Part shown: piece after piece, positions 39,413 to 48,161 of the stretch
Position numbering within the stretch: the stretch's first letter is position 1
How the letters are laid out: every line of letters begins with the position of its first letter
NCBI GenBank assembly: GCA_905221615.1
Contig: CAJNDT010006135.1
Location: forward strand, 1,712,089 to 1,776,088
Source: Symbiodinium sp. CCMP2592
Taxonomy: Eukaryota > Sar > Dinophyceae > Suessiales > Symbiodiniaceae
Length of the DNA stretch: 64,000 nucleotides
Direction of reading: 5' to 3'
Made by a program: the position numbers and the translations under genes
Notes under the pieces: generated by a model
Database searches by the model: none
What the model saw: the letters and a program-made list of their open reading frames with translations, nothing else
What the model was told of the DNA's origin: nothing

Positions 39413-40891
39413 TCAGGAGTCCTCGTCTTCGTCCTCGTCAGCATTCTCATTTCCCGGCCTCGGGCCTTGTGTCAGCACTGACATGGCGGCCATCGCCGTC
39501 GCGACAGACGAGGCGCTGGTCTTCAACCCGACGGGACGCCAGTGCACCGCGGCAAGGCATGCCTGAACCACGGCCATGACGACGGGAAGCGCCATGCCGT
39601 TTCCAGCTAAGTCTTGGAGAAAAGAGTCTGTTGGGAACTTTTTCTTCTTCGACGTCACCTGGTCTGTGCTCACAACGTAGCCTTCCTGGGAAAGCATGTT
39701 CAAACAAGGTCCGATAGGATACCCTTGCATGAGAAGGGCCTCGTATCCACTCGTCAAGCGTGGACCTCCCGGAGCTAGAGGAGTCCACAACAACTGCCCC
39801 GGCAACATGGTTGGAGCCACATGCCGACCATCTGCTTGCAAGGTGCTGCTATTGGCACGGCCGAGACTTTGCGACAGGTTGCGGAAACCGCATCCGGGAG
39901 CTTCAATCTCTGAGAGCTTCAGGCAGTCCGCCTCACGTTCGGTGAGGATGGAGTACCATGGATTCTGGCTCAGCTCTTTCCGTGCAGGAGTGCCCCATCG
40001 AACGCCAAGGCTGTCGGCAAACTTCATGTGCTGATTCACCCAGTTGTTCTGAGTCTGGGACTTCTTGGACTTCTTGAGTTTTGCTTGCCGCTCTTCCATA
40101 CACTCTTTCACCGCCAAGTCGCCTTGTCCAACAAGCACTTCCGATGCACACGGTGGTGTGCGTATGCAACTGCTAACCAAGTGGCGAAACTTGTTCATGA
40201 CAACCTGGAAGGGCCGATCACGGAGATTAAGTCTGGGGCTACGGGAGTCAATGAAGAGGATGTAGACTCTACGACGATGGCATGGAAGCCCGAACTCCAA
40301 TGCGTCTGTCATCATCGGCTGGCTGTGGTACCCCAGGCTAGCGAACTCGTTCAAGCAAACCTTTAGGTTGGAGTCGTCGGTGGAGCTGAGCTGATCGCCC
40401 ATCGCGTCCACGTTTTCGTAGATCACGAAGAGAGGTCGGTGATTCCGAACGTAGCCCAAAAGGCCTTGGAAAGTCTGTGCTGAAGCACCGCGGCTGGAGT
40501 TCTGCTCGAGGACTGGCTTGTTGCTGTCGTGAGTGGGAGACGTGTGGTTCAGCTTGCTGAGGTCTTTGCAGGAGGTCCCGGCGACAAGAAGGTCGACTGA
40601 AGGAATGTCGCACCCAGCGCCATGTCGGCAGCATTTGGCCTCCTTGCAGTGCAACTGCGTGATGTCCTCGAAAATGCATTTCCCACTTGAAAAGCAGTCG
40701 CCAATATCACCACCCGCCCCAAGGGCATCAACCCGAGGAGGCCACAAGAGGCAGGTACTCTCGCGCAAGGGGCCAACGGAGAGCACCGCCTGGATCCACT
40801 GCTGCTTGTCAGCGTTACCTGGGCACATATGGCATTGGCAGAGGGCATAAGGCATAAGGCATGAGACTGGCATCAGACTTAGGACTCTCAA
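39413..40891 (-). CDS. cytosine-5 DNA methyltransferase, N-terminally incomplete
   Basis: An uninterrupted 492-codon frame. Visible class-I C5-methyltransferase blocks: DLLVAGTSCKDLSKLN at 100-115 (motif IV; Cys108 is the expected nucleophile, with TSC in place of the usual PC), LFVIYENVDAM at 154-164 (motif VI, ENV), GLPCHRRRVYILFID at 201-215 (motif VIII), GRHVAPTMLPGQ at 355-366 near the target-recognition end, and DLAGNGMALPVVMAVV at 427-442 (motif X). The tail is acidic (NENADEDEDEDS). It would transfer methyl from S-adenosylmethionine to cytosine in DNA. The usual motif I (FxGxG) is not seen. The first about 25 residues lie over a GGCATAAGG repeat and are probably not coding, so an upstream exon is likely, with an acceptor possibly near 40825. 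The nominal first codon is TTG and the first ATG is codon 7. Methyltransferases with this kind of loop are known in dinoflagellates, some carried by retrotransposons. Here the carrier has DNA-transposon ends. Confidence 0.9.
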   Translation of the reverse strand: MRVLSLMPVSCLMPYALCQCHMCPGNADKQQWIQAVLSVGPLRESTCLLWPPRVDALGAGGDIGDCFSSGKCIFEDITQLHCKEAKCCRHGAGCDIPSVDLLVAGTSCKDLSKLNHTSPTHDSNKPVLEQNSSRGASAQTFQGLLGYVRNHRPLFVIYENVDAMGDQLSSTDDSNLKVCLNEFASLGYHSQPMMTDALEFGLPCHRRRVYILFIDSRSPRLNLRDRPFQVVMNKFRHLVSSCIRTPPCASEVLVGQGDLAVKECMEERQAKLKKSKKSQTQNNWVNQHMKFADSLGVRWGTPARKELSQNPWYSILTEREADCLKLSEIEAPGCGFRNLSQSLGRANSSTLQADGRHVAPTMLPGQLLWTPLAPGGPRLTSGYEALLMQGYPIGPCLNMLSQEGYVVSTDQVTSKKKKFPTDSFLQDLAGNGMALPVVMAVVQACLAAVHWRPVGLKTSASSVATAMAAMSVLTQGPRPGNENADEDEDEDS

Positions 40892-41388
40892 GACTTAAGA
40901 CTTCAGACATATGTCACATATATATATATATATATGTACAGGATAAATATGTCATTCGACCTATGTCATTCGACCAGTATAGAACCGAGCTTTCAAACGT
41001 TGATCTCGATACCCGAGCCCGAAACCTTCTTGCAAAAACAGCTCATGCCATCTGTCACATGGTTTGCCAACCATATACCACCATATACACCACGTATGCC
41101 ATCTGCTATCCATAATATGCCACGGATATTTCTCAAATTCTGAACTCAACTTCTCAACTGTCTCAGCTGAACTAACGACTGGAAAACTTGACCTCAGAAT
41201 TCCGGATAGCATACCTGATATAACCTGCATGTGATGTCTTAAGTCTTATGTCGCAAAGTTCAGCTCACCTCTAGCAAGGATTATTGACGCAAGGGGACTG
41301 AATGATCCGAATGCATGTGTGCAAAAAAAACATCCAATAGACTCAATAGACCACTCGAAAATGAAATCAAGATGCTCTCGCAACTGTG
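40892..41388. other. probable intron or leader of the methyltransferase gene
   Basis: Holds a TA run at 40918-40936 and CATATGCCAC/GTATGCCATCTG repeats at 41085-41120. No conserved methyltransferase block (motif I) was found here on the minus strand. Confidence 0.45.
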
Positions 41389-41640
41389 CTAACGATGCAA
41401 ATGTGAGGGCGAGTTCGGTGGGATGCGGCCGTCAAGGAGGCGCTCCTCATCGCCTTCCCACCCGTCCAAAGGACTTGTGTCTGTACTCTTTGCGTTGCAA
41501 AGGCAGCACGTACAAGCCTTCGTCAAGTTGTACACTACTCGGAACTTCCCCAGAGAGCCAGCCGAGGAGCTGGGCCTTCCACACGACTCAGAGGCAGCAG
41601 GCTCAGGCGCAGGTGCTTCTGCTGCGCGTCCAAGAGCTCC
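41389..41640 (-). CDS. Cys-rich exon-like frame between transposase and methyltransferase
   Basis: A minus-strand stop-to-stop frame of 83 codons without ATG. It starts with a Pro/Ala/Ser-rich stretch (AEAPAPEPAASES), then FRVVYNLTKACTCCLCNAKS with the cysteine pattern CxCCxC, then TDTSPLDGWEGDEERLLDGR. The composition change and clustered cysteines suggest a small zinc-binding module that could be an N-terminal exon of the methyltransferase or the end of the transposase gene. No family is firmly recognised. Competing frames on the plus strand (41319-41720, 41423-41671) look less protein-like. Confidence 0.4.
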   Translation of the reverse strand, partial: GALGRAAEAPAPEPAASESCGRPSSSAGSLGKFRVVYNLTKACTCCLCNAKSTDTSPLDGWEGDEERLLDGRIPPNSPSHLHR

Positions 41641-42383
41641 TCAAGGTCCTCGTTGTTCATACAGGTCATGACAGGCGGCAAATCAGAGAGAGATGCCACC
41701 ACACATCTATCAGAATTTGAACCTCAAAGCTTCGGGAGCGCCGGGCCGAATACTTCGCTCACCGCCCACACTCTGCACCCTGGACAGACTGGGACTGTTG
41801 GCAATATTTGTGTGTGTGTGTCCGTTTCTGTTCAATGGCTTGCTCCTAATCTTTATTTGTACATTAGTTATAATACACCATGTTTGTAAGAATGTTTCTA
41901 CGGACTTTCTACGAAATGTTTCTAAGAATGTTTCTATGTTTGTAAGAATGTTTGCACGAAATATTTAAAGTAGAGAAACAACTTTTAAAGTAGAGAAACA
42001 ACTTTTAAAGTAGAGAAACAACATTTTAAAGTAGAGAAACAACTTTTAAAGTAGAGAATATACTTTCGTAAGTTGATACAAACATTCTTTTAAACTTAGA
42101 AACATTCTTTGAAATATTTGAAATATTCTTTGGTTTTATGTAAATATTTATTTGTTTGTTGTGAATATTTATTTATTTTATGGCTTGTTTGATTTAGTTT
42201 ATTTAAAAGTTTGTCTATGAATCTAAAACTTTGCTAAAGCAGCACAGGATTCAGAAAGTTAGGTTCCTCACTTGGCTGCTCCTGGCAGTTTGACGGCTGC
42301 TAAACATAGGCCGGGACTCGACTGGACTGCACAAAGACGCACCTCACATCAGGCCAACAGAAGCTTAGACACGCAGTCCGGCA
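41641..42383. other. AT-rich internal block with a 20-bp tandem repeat
   Basis: 41960-42062 holds five copies of TTTTAAAGTAGAGAAACAAC. It is surrounded by AAGAATGTTTCTACG/GAAATATTC-type motifs like those near the transposon ends. It may be an internal promoter region, an intron, or the buried end of an older element. Confidence 0.6.
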
Positions 42384-43102
42384 CTAACGAAGAGCAGACA
42401 TCACGCGCTTTTGCCGGGTGAGAAGCTGCGTCCCAAGGCCCTGGCAGTGTTTGCCCTGGGGCCTTAGGCCTCGCGTCCTAGGACTTCGCCGTCGCCGCAG
42501 CCACTCCGGTATTCGAAGCTGGCCGGACTCAAGGCCCATGGCCCAAGCCTTGGCAGCTCGGACGCAACGATGGCCAAAGGCCCTTTCACATTCATCCTGC
42601 TGCACTGTGTTGCACCAGGGCGTCCAACTCCTGCTCCGACAACCCAGCACGGTACGCTCCCAGCTGCCAACCCCCCTCGACAGGTGGAACGACCTCTTGT
42701 TGGCGCCCCAATCCTCATCGTTGAACCCGGCTACAAGCCATCGCTTCAGTCGCAAAATGCACTCGTTGTCCGAAAGGTCCGAACCTTTGTTCACTGTCTT
42801 TCGGCAAGGCAGCGCCAAGGCAGCGCTCTGCCACTGGCGTCCGCGTGTCGACCGCACAGTGCGCGCCACCCGATGTGCACACCTTCTGAGTAGATCGGTG
42901 CGATCTGAAAGGCTGGCGTCCGTCCCCAAATCGCGGCACGCTTCACATTGAGCCGCCCTGTCGTGACAGAGTCTGCACGGATTGCAGGAACCTCAGTAGA
43001 AACAACTGGCCTGAGCGGTGCTGGGCCCTGCGACGAAGACGACGGCTCCGGGCCCCGCGACGAAGACGACGGCTCGGGTGCATCAGCAGCCTTAGACTCC
43101 AC
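42384..43102 (-). pseudogene. transposase C-terminal part with Cys/His motif, frameshifted
   Basis: Two minus frames join into one protein. The first (43102 down to about 42826) has a Ser-rich linker with GPEPSSSS repeats and ends YSEGVHIGWRALCGRHADAS. The second (about 42815 down to 42384) continues PCRKTVNKGSDLSDNECILR and LKRWLVAGFNDEDWG. The break is an exact 11-bp tandem duplication, CAAGGCAGCGC at 42805-42815 and 42816-42826 on the plus strand; with one copy the frames are continuous. C-x2-H (CGRH) followed by a Cys suggests a small zinc-binding fold. I associate this block with dinoflagellate transposase-like proteins from general memory only. The nominal starts are GTG (43102) and TTG (42929). 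Confidence 0.55.
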
Positions 43103-43761
43103 ATCAACCGTCGAGTTTCATCAAGACTGCGACTACTCAATGTAATATGAATATGCTCCCTACACATAACTACACCCAGCAACCATGCGCAACAGACCAA
43201 AACCAAACTCTTGCTCCGGAGCTGAAACCCTGCATCCTATTGTACTCTTTCGAAGTCTCCTTTTGTGTGCTTTGCCCCTGTAATGAACACCGGCCCTTAC
43301 TTCAAAGTAGAGAACCCCAAACATTGCGTTGAAATCTGAATGCAACACTACCGGACACCTGCTAGACTCCTAGACTCCTAGACCCCTGGACCTAGACTCT
43401 CTTGCACCCGCGCCGCAAACTACGCGAACTGTCGCAGACCTTATATAGACCTGTGCGCTGTCAACTACGAAACGCTACAAATTGATCTTTACACTCTAGA
43501 CTCTAATCTAATCAAAAAGCCTTTGTGCCTTGTGCCTCCACAAGCCCCTACCAAGAAATCGTGAAGCTAAGTTCATACTCAACTACGTCCAACAAGCCTT
43601 GTGTCCGACTAACCATGCGTCCGCTCATTCATAGACACTCGCCGAATGGCTTGGCCTAAGCCTGGACTGCTAAGTTAAGCCAACTCAGTTAGGCTCCAAG
43701 TGGAAAGAAACGAAAGGCTCAAGGCTTGAGGCTTTTCATAAGGGTAAGAACAAGGCTTGGC
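43103..43761. other. non-coding gap within the transposase region
   Basis: CTAGACTCCTAGACTCCTAG low complexity at 43363-43400. No frame continues either neighbour, so it is an intron, a spacer between two genes, or a decayed part. Confidence 0.4.
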
Positions 43762-44958
43762 TTATGAATGCCCAAGACTGGTATTCAGAGATACAGCCAC
43801 TGACAACCCCTGAGCCACGGAGCTTCCAGCTCCTCTCCGATGGCCAAAGCTGAGAACACCTGTTGTAGTACGTTTCCCTGCAGCGATGGTGGGGTCGACG
43901 TATACCTCTTTGAGCTGTCGCTGCAACCTTTCTCGGATCGATGCTCCATCTCCGACGTCGCTCAATGGGAATGAAATGTTCTCAATGAGGATGGCCTGGA
44001 GCGAGAGGTGGTAGTGCATAGTGACGGTTGCGATCTGCTCCTCAGACATGCCGTTCAACGTCTCGTTCACGGATTCCAGGGCACTCTTGGTCGTCTGGAA
44101 GTTGTAATTGGCGCCACCGGACACCGACGGAGACACGATGTAGATCTCCCCCCATCCATGCATGCCACACCTGGAGGAAGCTGCGCGCACAAGCGCCTCA
44201 GCAACTTCAGGTTAGCAGGGCCTGCATCGCATGTCACCAGTACAGCACGAAATTTTGCATTGACCGATGTCACACCCGGCCAAAGACCAGCCGGGCCTGC
44301 AGATAAGACCGGCCACATGGCAACAGCTTTCTTGGTTGGCAAAACACAAGGTGCACGGACAGCATCGGTATCAACAACTTCACCATGACCACAATATGTA
44401 ATCTGACCGTGGGATGCTAGCACTGACCAGGCTGCTTCTCCATGAACCCCCATATTTAGGTCAAGCTCTGTCTCGTCGAACATAAGGTTGATCAACGCGA
44501 AATCGAGAGGGTCATCTTTACACAGATGCTGCAGCCGTTGAAGGTTCCGAGAAATATATTGGTTTTGCCCCTCTTCGATGCACTCTGCGACGAACAACCT
44601 GGCAGACAAAGTAGATCCAGAACCTGTCCACCTGACTTGCCGCATCACGTAAACTCATACTACCCGGTGTGAAACCTGCTCTCAAAATGGCATCTGGGGT
44701 CCATTTCCTCCAACCACCTTTGCCTTTGGCCTCCGAACGGCTGTCACGGCTGCTCACTGGCATGATATGATCCTCTGTTCGTCCTCTCCCAGATCTGTTA
44801 GCAGACTGAGCTTGCAAACGAAACGAGTCTTCAACCGTGCTGCTTCGTCGCTGTGCACCTTCTGCGCGGCGCAAACGCACGCGGCCTGCGTTCGGGGCAG
44901 CATGACCTTGGTGGCCTTGGTGCCGCCGGGCGATCCCTGCTAATTGCTGCAGGTTCAT
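43762..44958 (-). pseudogene. DDE-type transposase, N-terminal and catalytic part, two frameshifts
   Basis: Starts at a true ATG (44958). Segment 1 (to about 44628) has a basic tail and then KWTPDAILRAGFTPGSMSLR, a helix-rich block that may bind DNA. Segment 2 (about 44628 to 44206) carries LINLMFDETELDLNM (Asp at 44475-44477) and FRAVLVTCDAGPANLK (Asp at 44226-44228), which fit the first two acidic residues on the first and fourth strands of an RNase H-like DDE fold. Segment 3 (to 43762) continues VRAASSRCGMHGWGEIYIVS, with a CxxH pair after the second Asp as in several DDE families, followed by a long helical part. The third acidic residue cannot be fixed. Joining needs a one-base change at each of the two borders, so this copy is probably inactive unless the borders are unusual introns. 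Confidence 0.65.
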
Positions 44959-45120
44959 TACAGCAACACAATGATGCGCTGATCATGTTTGAGCCACATG
45001 CACAAGTTGTCACACAAGAGAACACGGGCGGTGAGAGTCCAGAACAAACAGCACATGCAGTCAGCAGCCCCGATAGCGTAAGCTCAATGCTCTCATAAGC
45101 AGTTCCTCGTTACTAAATCA

Positions 45121-45381
45121 TTATACATTATTTAAGTTAATCAACATTTCGAGCAGCCGTTGAAACCCCAACAGAAGTGGTTCAAATCGGTGCAAACCAT
45201 TCGTGCAACATTTGAAGAATATTTCAAACAATTGTCGAAACATTTAAAGAATATTTCAAACAATTGCCGAAACATTTAAGAATATTTCAAACAATTGCCG
45301 AAACATTGAAAGAATGTTTGTAACAATGTTTTCCAAAACCGAAACTTTGTAACAATGTTTGTTCGGAAACCGAAACTTTGT
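45121..45381. repeat. right subterminal AT-rich repeats
   Basis: AATATTTCAAACAATTGCCG units spaced about 39 bp (45218-45305), then two units of CCGAAACTTTGTAACAATGT at 45339 and 45370. Inverted relative to the left series. Confidence 0.8.
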
Positions 45382-45441
45382 AACAATGTTTGTACGCGAT
45401 TTTGGGGGTTAGTCGCGACCGGGCTTTCTTGGAGCACCTAA
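45382..45441. repeat. right terminal inverted repeat
   Basis: CAATGTTTGTACGCGATTTT, GGGGGTTAGTCGCGACC, GGGCTTTCTTGGAGCACCTAA, complementary to the left end with a few small gaps. Confidence 0.9.
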
Positions 45442-46015
45442 CCTTATATAGTATGGTCTTTGGGCCGAAAAGCCTTAACATATGAGTCCTTATAGATCCC
45501 TAAACCCTATAGATCCCTTTAAAGGACCCCTTACAGATCCCTTTAAAGGAAACTCCAGAAAGTTGGAATATGGATTAATGGTAGGATCCCCTATAATTTA
45601 CCGTAAAGGGGTTACGATAATGATATTCCAACTTTCTGGCTTCTACTGTACCCTAGGGATCAAGATAGCCCAAAAGCCTTATATAGTATGGTCTTTGGGC
45701 CCAAAAGCCTTAACATATGAGTCCTTATAGATCCCTAGACCCTATAGATCCCTTTAAAGGACCCCTTACAGATCCCTTTAAAGGAAACTCCAGAAAGTTG
45801 GAATATGGATTAATGGTAGGATCCCCTATAATTTACCGTAAAGGGGTTACGATAATGATATTCCAACTTTCTGGCTTCTACTGTACCCTAGGGATCAAGA
45901 TAGCCCAAAAGCCTTATATAGTATGGTCTTTGGGCCCAAAAGCCTTAACATATGAGTCCTTAGATCCCTGAACCCTATAGATCCCTTTAAAGGACCCCTT
46001 ACAGATCCCTTTTCA
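45442..46015. repeat. 235-bp tandem duplication of an F-B-F composite
   Basis: ATGAGTCCTTATAGATCCCT begins at 45482 and 45717 with nearly identical sequence for 235 bp, and a third partial unit begins at 45952. Each unit is a family F tail, AGATCCCTTTAAAGG units, a full family B hairpin (45546-45650, 45778-45885) and the next family F head. The two 82-84 codon plus-strand frames here are products of the duplication and not genes. Confidence 0.9.
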
Positions 46016-46224
46016 GGAATCGTATAGGAGTCCTTCGCTCCCTTGGGGCAGACGATACCGGAGCCGTCAAACTTCGCCGGAAATCGTTGGTAAAACTGTC
46101 CTAAACCCTCACTGGCCCAAAACCTAAGGGAATAAAAGTTGAAACTGTAAGAACCGACTACCTTATAAGAACCCCCAAAGTTAAAAAGTTGAGTTTACAG
46201 CCAATAAGAACCCTAAACTCTAAA
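46016..46224. other. spacer
   Basis: Mixed sequence between the duplication and the following exon-like island. Nothing recognised. Confidence 0.3.
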
Positions 46225-46435
46225 TTACTTGTTTTCTCTAAGCTGCCGAGGTGTATTCAAGAGAAGCCCAAACCACTTGAATTCCTGCTCGCGCCAGTGA
46301 TCGAGGTCGAAACACTGAAGGGATCTCGCGACACCGCTGTTGTGTTCAACCTCCAAGGACTGCAGATACTGGGCGACTACTGCGTGGATGACTCCGAGTT
46401 GTTTTGCAACAGCAGCACGAGAATCTGGTAATTAA
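46225..46435 (-). CDS. exon-like frame, possible helix-turn-helix
   Basis: A minus-strand stop-to-stop frame of about 70 codons reads SRAAVAKQLGVIHAVVAQYL, then QSLEVEHNSG and SLQCFDLDHWREQEFKWFGL. The AVAKQLGV-x5-VAQYLQSLE spacing looks like a helix-turn-helix, but one short segment is not enough to name a family. A CAG acceptor-like site precedes it on the minus strand near 46428. The plus-strand frame on the same DNA (46189-46431) is the less protein-like reading. Probably an isolated exon or gene fragment. Confidence 0.3.
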
Positions 46436-46518
46436 CCAAGAGCCCAGCAGACTGCAGTGCCTGCGCTGGCGTGACCGGTCTCGTGGACAAACCCTAAACC
46501 TGAAACCCTAAACCCTAA
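46436..46518. repeat. CCCTAAACC spacer
   Basis: Short telomere-like units at 46488-46515. Confidence 0.5.
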
Positions 46519-46610
46519 CCTTAATGGGGGGTACTTACCCAAAGCATAATAGTAAGTCCTACGATAAAAAAACTATCTTCTGCGATATAAGTGCTTCATT
46601 TAATACCCTT
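46519..46610. mobile_element. hairpin element, family Q (diverged)
   Basis: GGGGGGTACTTACCCAAAGC and CATAATAGTAAGTCCTACGA, then ATATAAGTGCTTCATT. Confidence 0.6.
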
Positions 46611-47077
46611 TCAACTTTGGGCAACTTGCTAGCTCGGCAGATGATGAACCTACACCCCTAAACCCTAAACCGTAAACCCTAAACCGACTGAGCCCCTAAA
46701 CCCTAAAGTAGACCCCAAGACTGCACGGAGCCGAGCCGTGTGGCCATAGCTGCACACCAACCAACTCGAGAACCCCTCTGTCATAAGGACCCTTAGGGGG
46801 GTAAGGGGGAGGGGTAGGGGACTATACTTCCTTAAATAAGCCTTTTATGGGCGTCAATATGACTCTGTCAACCGCGAGGCAACAGCTTCTCAAATCCGGA
46901 TAAGGCCCTGGAGATAGACCGGAAAAGCCCTGAACCACAGGGCATCGCACGATTACATGGTATGGCGGTTAAAAGACTCTTCACGGGAATCCACTTTTGG
47001 GGGCATCCGTTTCGAGGTCCGGGTACATAGAAAGACTAGTCCTTCCTTCAAACAAGTTTACTCAACATAGTTGGTGC
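46611..47077. other. spacer with fragment of family X
   Basis: 46790-46860 (AGGGGGGTAAGGGGGAGGGG, AAGCCTTTTATGGG) is a piece of family X. CCCTAAA units at 46655-46705. No gene recognised. Confidence 0.45.
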
Positions 47078-47168
47078 TGGATCCTGCCTCCACTCAGTAA
47101 CATGAACAAGGTTCATGTTAAAGCCATATTAGCCCTATTGTAACTATACTGCATGGGGGGCAGTACCA
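47078..47168. mobile_element. hairpin element, family K (diverged)
   Basis: TGCCTCCACTCAGTAACATG and ACTGCATGGGGGGCAGTACC with TTGG/CCAA termini. The flanking 8-bp duplication is no longer visible. Confidence 0.65.
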
Positions 47169-47690
47169 AGTTAGCGCTTGGTTGGAATCACCCTATTCTA
47201 CTCATTATTAAGGCCCCTGAAACCTGAAACCCTAAACCCCTAAATCCCAAACCCTTAAACCCTCAACCCTACACCCTAAACCCCCAAACCTGATAAGCCC
47301 GAAACCTAAGCTGTCTTGCATGCGGTGCCTGAAAAGAACTCCATCACGTCTGCCACGGTGGCCTTGTATGGGAGCCCTCTCCTGGGCACACTGCAGGTAA
47401 GCGGGATTTGGGGCTTCGGGTTTACGGTCTAGGGTCTAGGGTTTAGAGGGTTTAGGGGGCTTAGGGGATTTAGGATTTAGGGTCGAGGGTTTAGCGTCTA
47501 TAGCGAGCACAATAGGGTGTAGGGCTTAGGGTTTACCTGTGACCCCAAACCCCACAGAATAGTAGGTTACGACCCCTTAATTCTAGGGTAGAACCCCTGA
47601 AACGGCAGGGTTTTGGATCCCCAGGTATGGTTTAGGGCCTATAGAGTTTAGGAGATTTAGGACTTAGTGTCTAGGGTTTAGGGTCTATAG
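47169..47690. repeat. telomere-like spacer
   Basis: CCCTAAA units at 47225-47290 and TTTAGGG units at 47400-47540 and 47625-47685, in opposite orientations. No gene recognised. Confidence 0.6.
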
Positions 47691-47802
47691 CTAGGATACC
47701 CAGTAACCTAAGAATAAAGAGGCCTCTCTTTTTGGTACTGGGTAACTTTATAAGGAACCTAGGACTACAAAAAGGGAATAGGGGTACTACTGGGCATCCT
47801 AG
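47691..47802. mobile_element. hairpin element, family H, 4-bp target duplication
   Basis: CTAGGATACCCAGTAACCTA and ACTACTGGGCATCCTAG. Exact ATAG at 47687-47690 and 47803-47806. Confidence 0.85.
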
Positions 47803-48161
47803 ATAGGGTTTAGGGTTGGGGGGGTCTCGGGGCTTCCATATCCTGGTTGGTTCGGCTGGTTGCATTCTGAACAAAAACGTGACATCCGTAAATCAACAGG
47901 GGAACCCAAAACAAACATCTTGAACATGCGGTACCCCACGTTGTGTTGCCCATCTCTCCTTTCGAGCTAGTTCGAGCGATTGAGTAAGACAAGCTACTTA
48001 GACTATAGATCTTGCAACCCCTCTGGACCATGGGTGTTTAGGGTTCCAGGGCTTGGGGCAGTAGGAGCTTTCTTAGCGAAGCTTCAACACTCCAAAGCAT
48101 ACCTATTCAAACTCATCGAACCTATAGCGCCCGTACCGCACGCTGAACCCTTGTGAAGCTC
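47803..48161. other. spacer, no gene recognised
   Basis: Ordinary composition. A minus frame at 47810-48031 is unassigned. Confidence 0.35.

Larger units (their letters stand above)
38581..45441 (-). mobile_element. 6.9-kb DNA transposon encoding transposase and DNA methyltransferase
   Basis: Left end TTAGGTGCTCCAAGAAGCCC and right end, read inward on the minus strand, TTAGGTGCTCCAAGAAAGCC. The inverted repeat continues imperfectly for about 55-60 bp (GGT, CTAA, CCCCC, CGTACA). Exact target duplication CCTTATAT at 38573-38580 and 45442-45449. It sits inside a family F element, so the empty site can be read from sister copies. Inside both ends are AT-rich subterminal repeats. All recognisable coding is on the minus strand: transposase remnants 44958-42384, a Cys-rich frame 41640-41389, and methyltransferase 40891-39413. 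Eight-bp duplications are typical of hAT, P-element and KDZ/Zisupton-like transposons. I cannot assign the superfamily from sequence alone. Alternative: a composite of two elements, because an AT-rich block like the ends also lies at 41880-42180. Confidence 0.9.

Noticed and set aside
39247..39579. Plus-strand frames over the methyltransferase (also 39696-40034, 40028-40366, 40533-40850)
   Set aside because: Antisense shadows. The minus frame carries all conserved methyltransferase blocks.
42418..42951. 177-codon plus-strand frame
   Set aside because: Antisense to the transposase C-terminal part. The minus frames give the Cys/His motif and a continuous protein after accounting for the 11-bp duplication.
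45482..45971. Two almost identical 82-84 codon frames
   Set aside because: They arise from a 235-bp tandem duplication of hairpin elements. The shared protein is the translation of families F and B.
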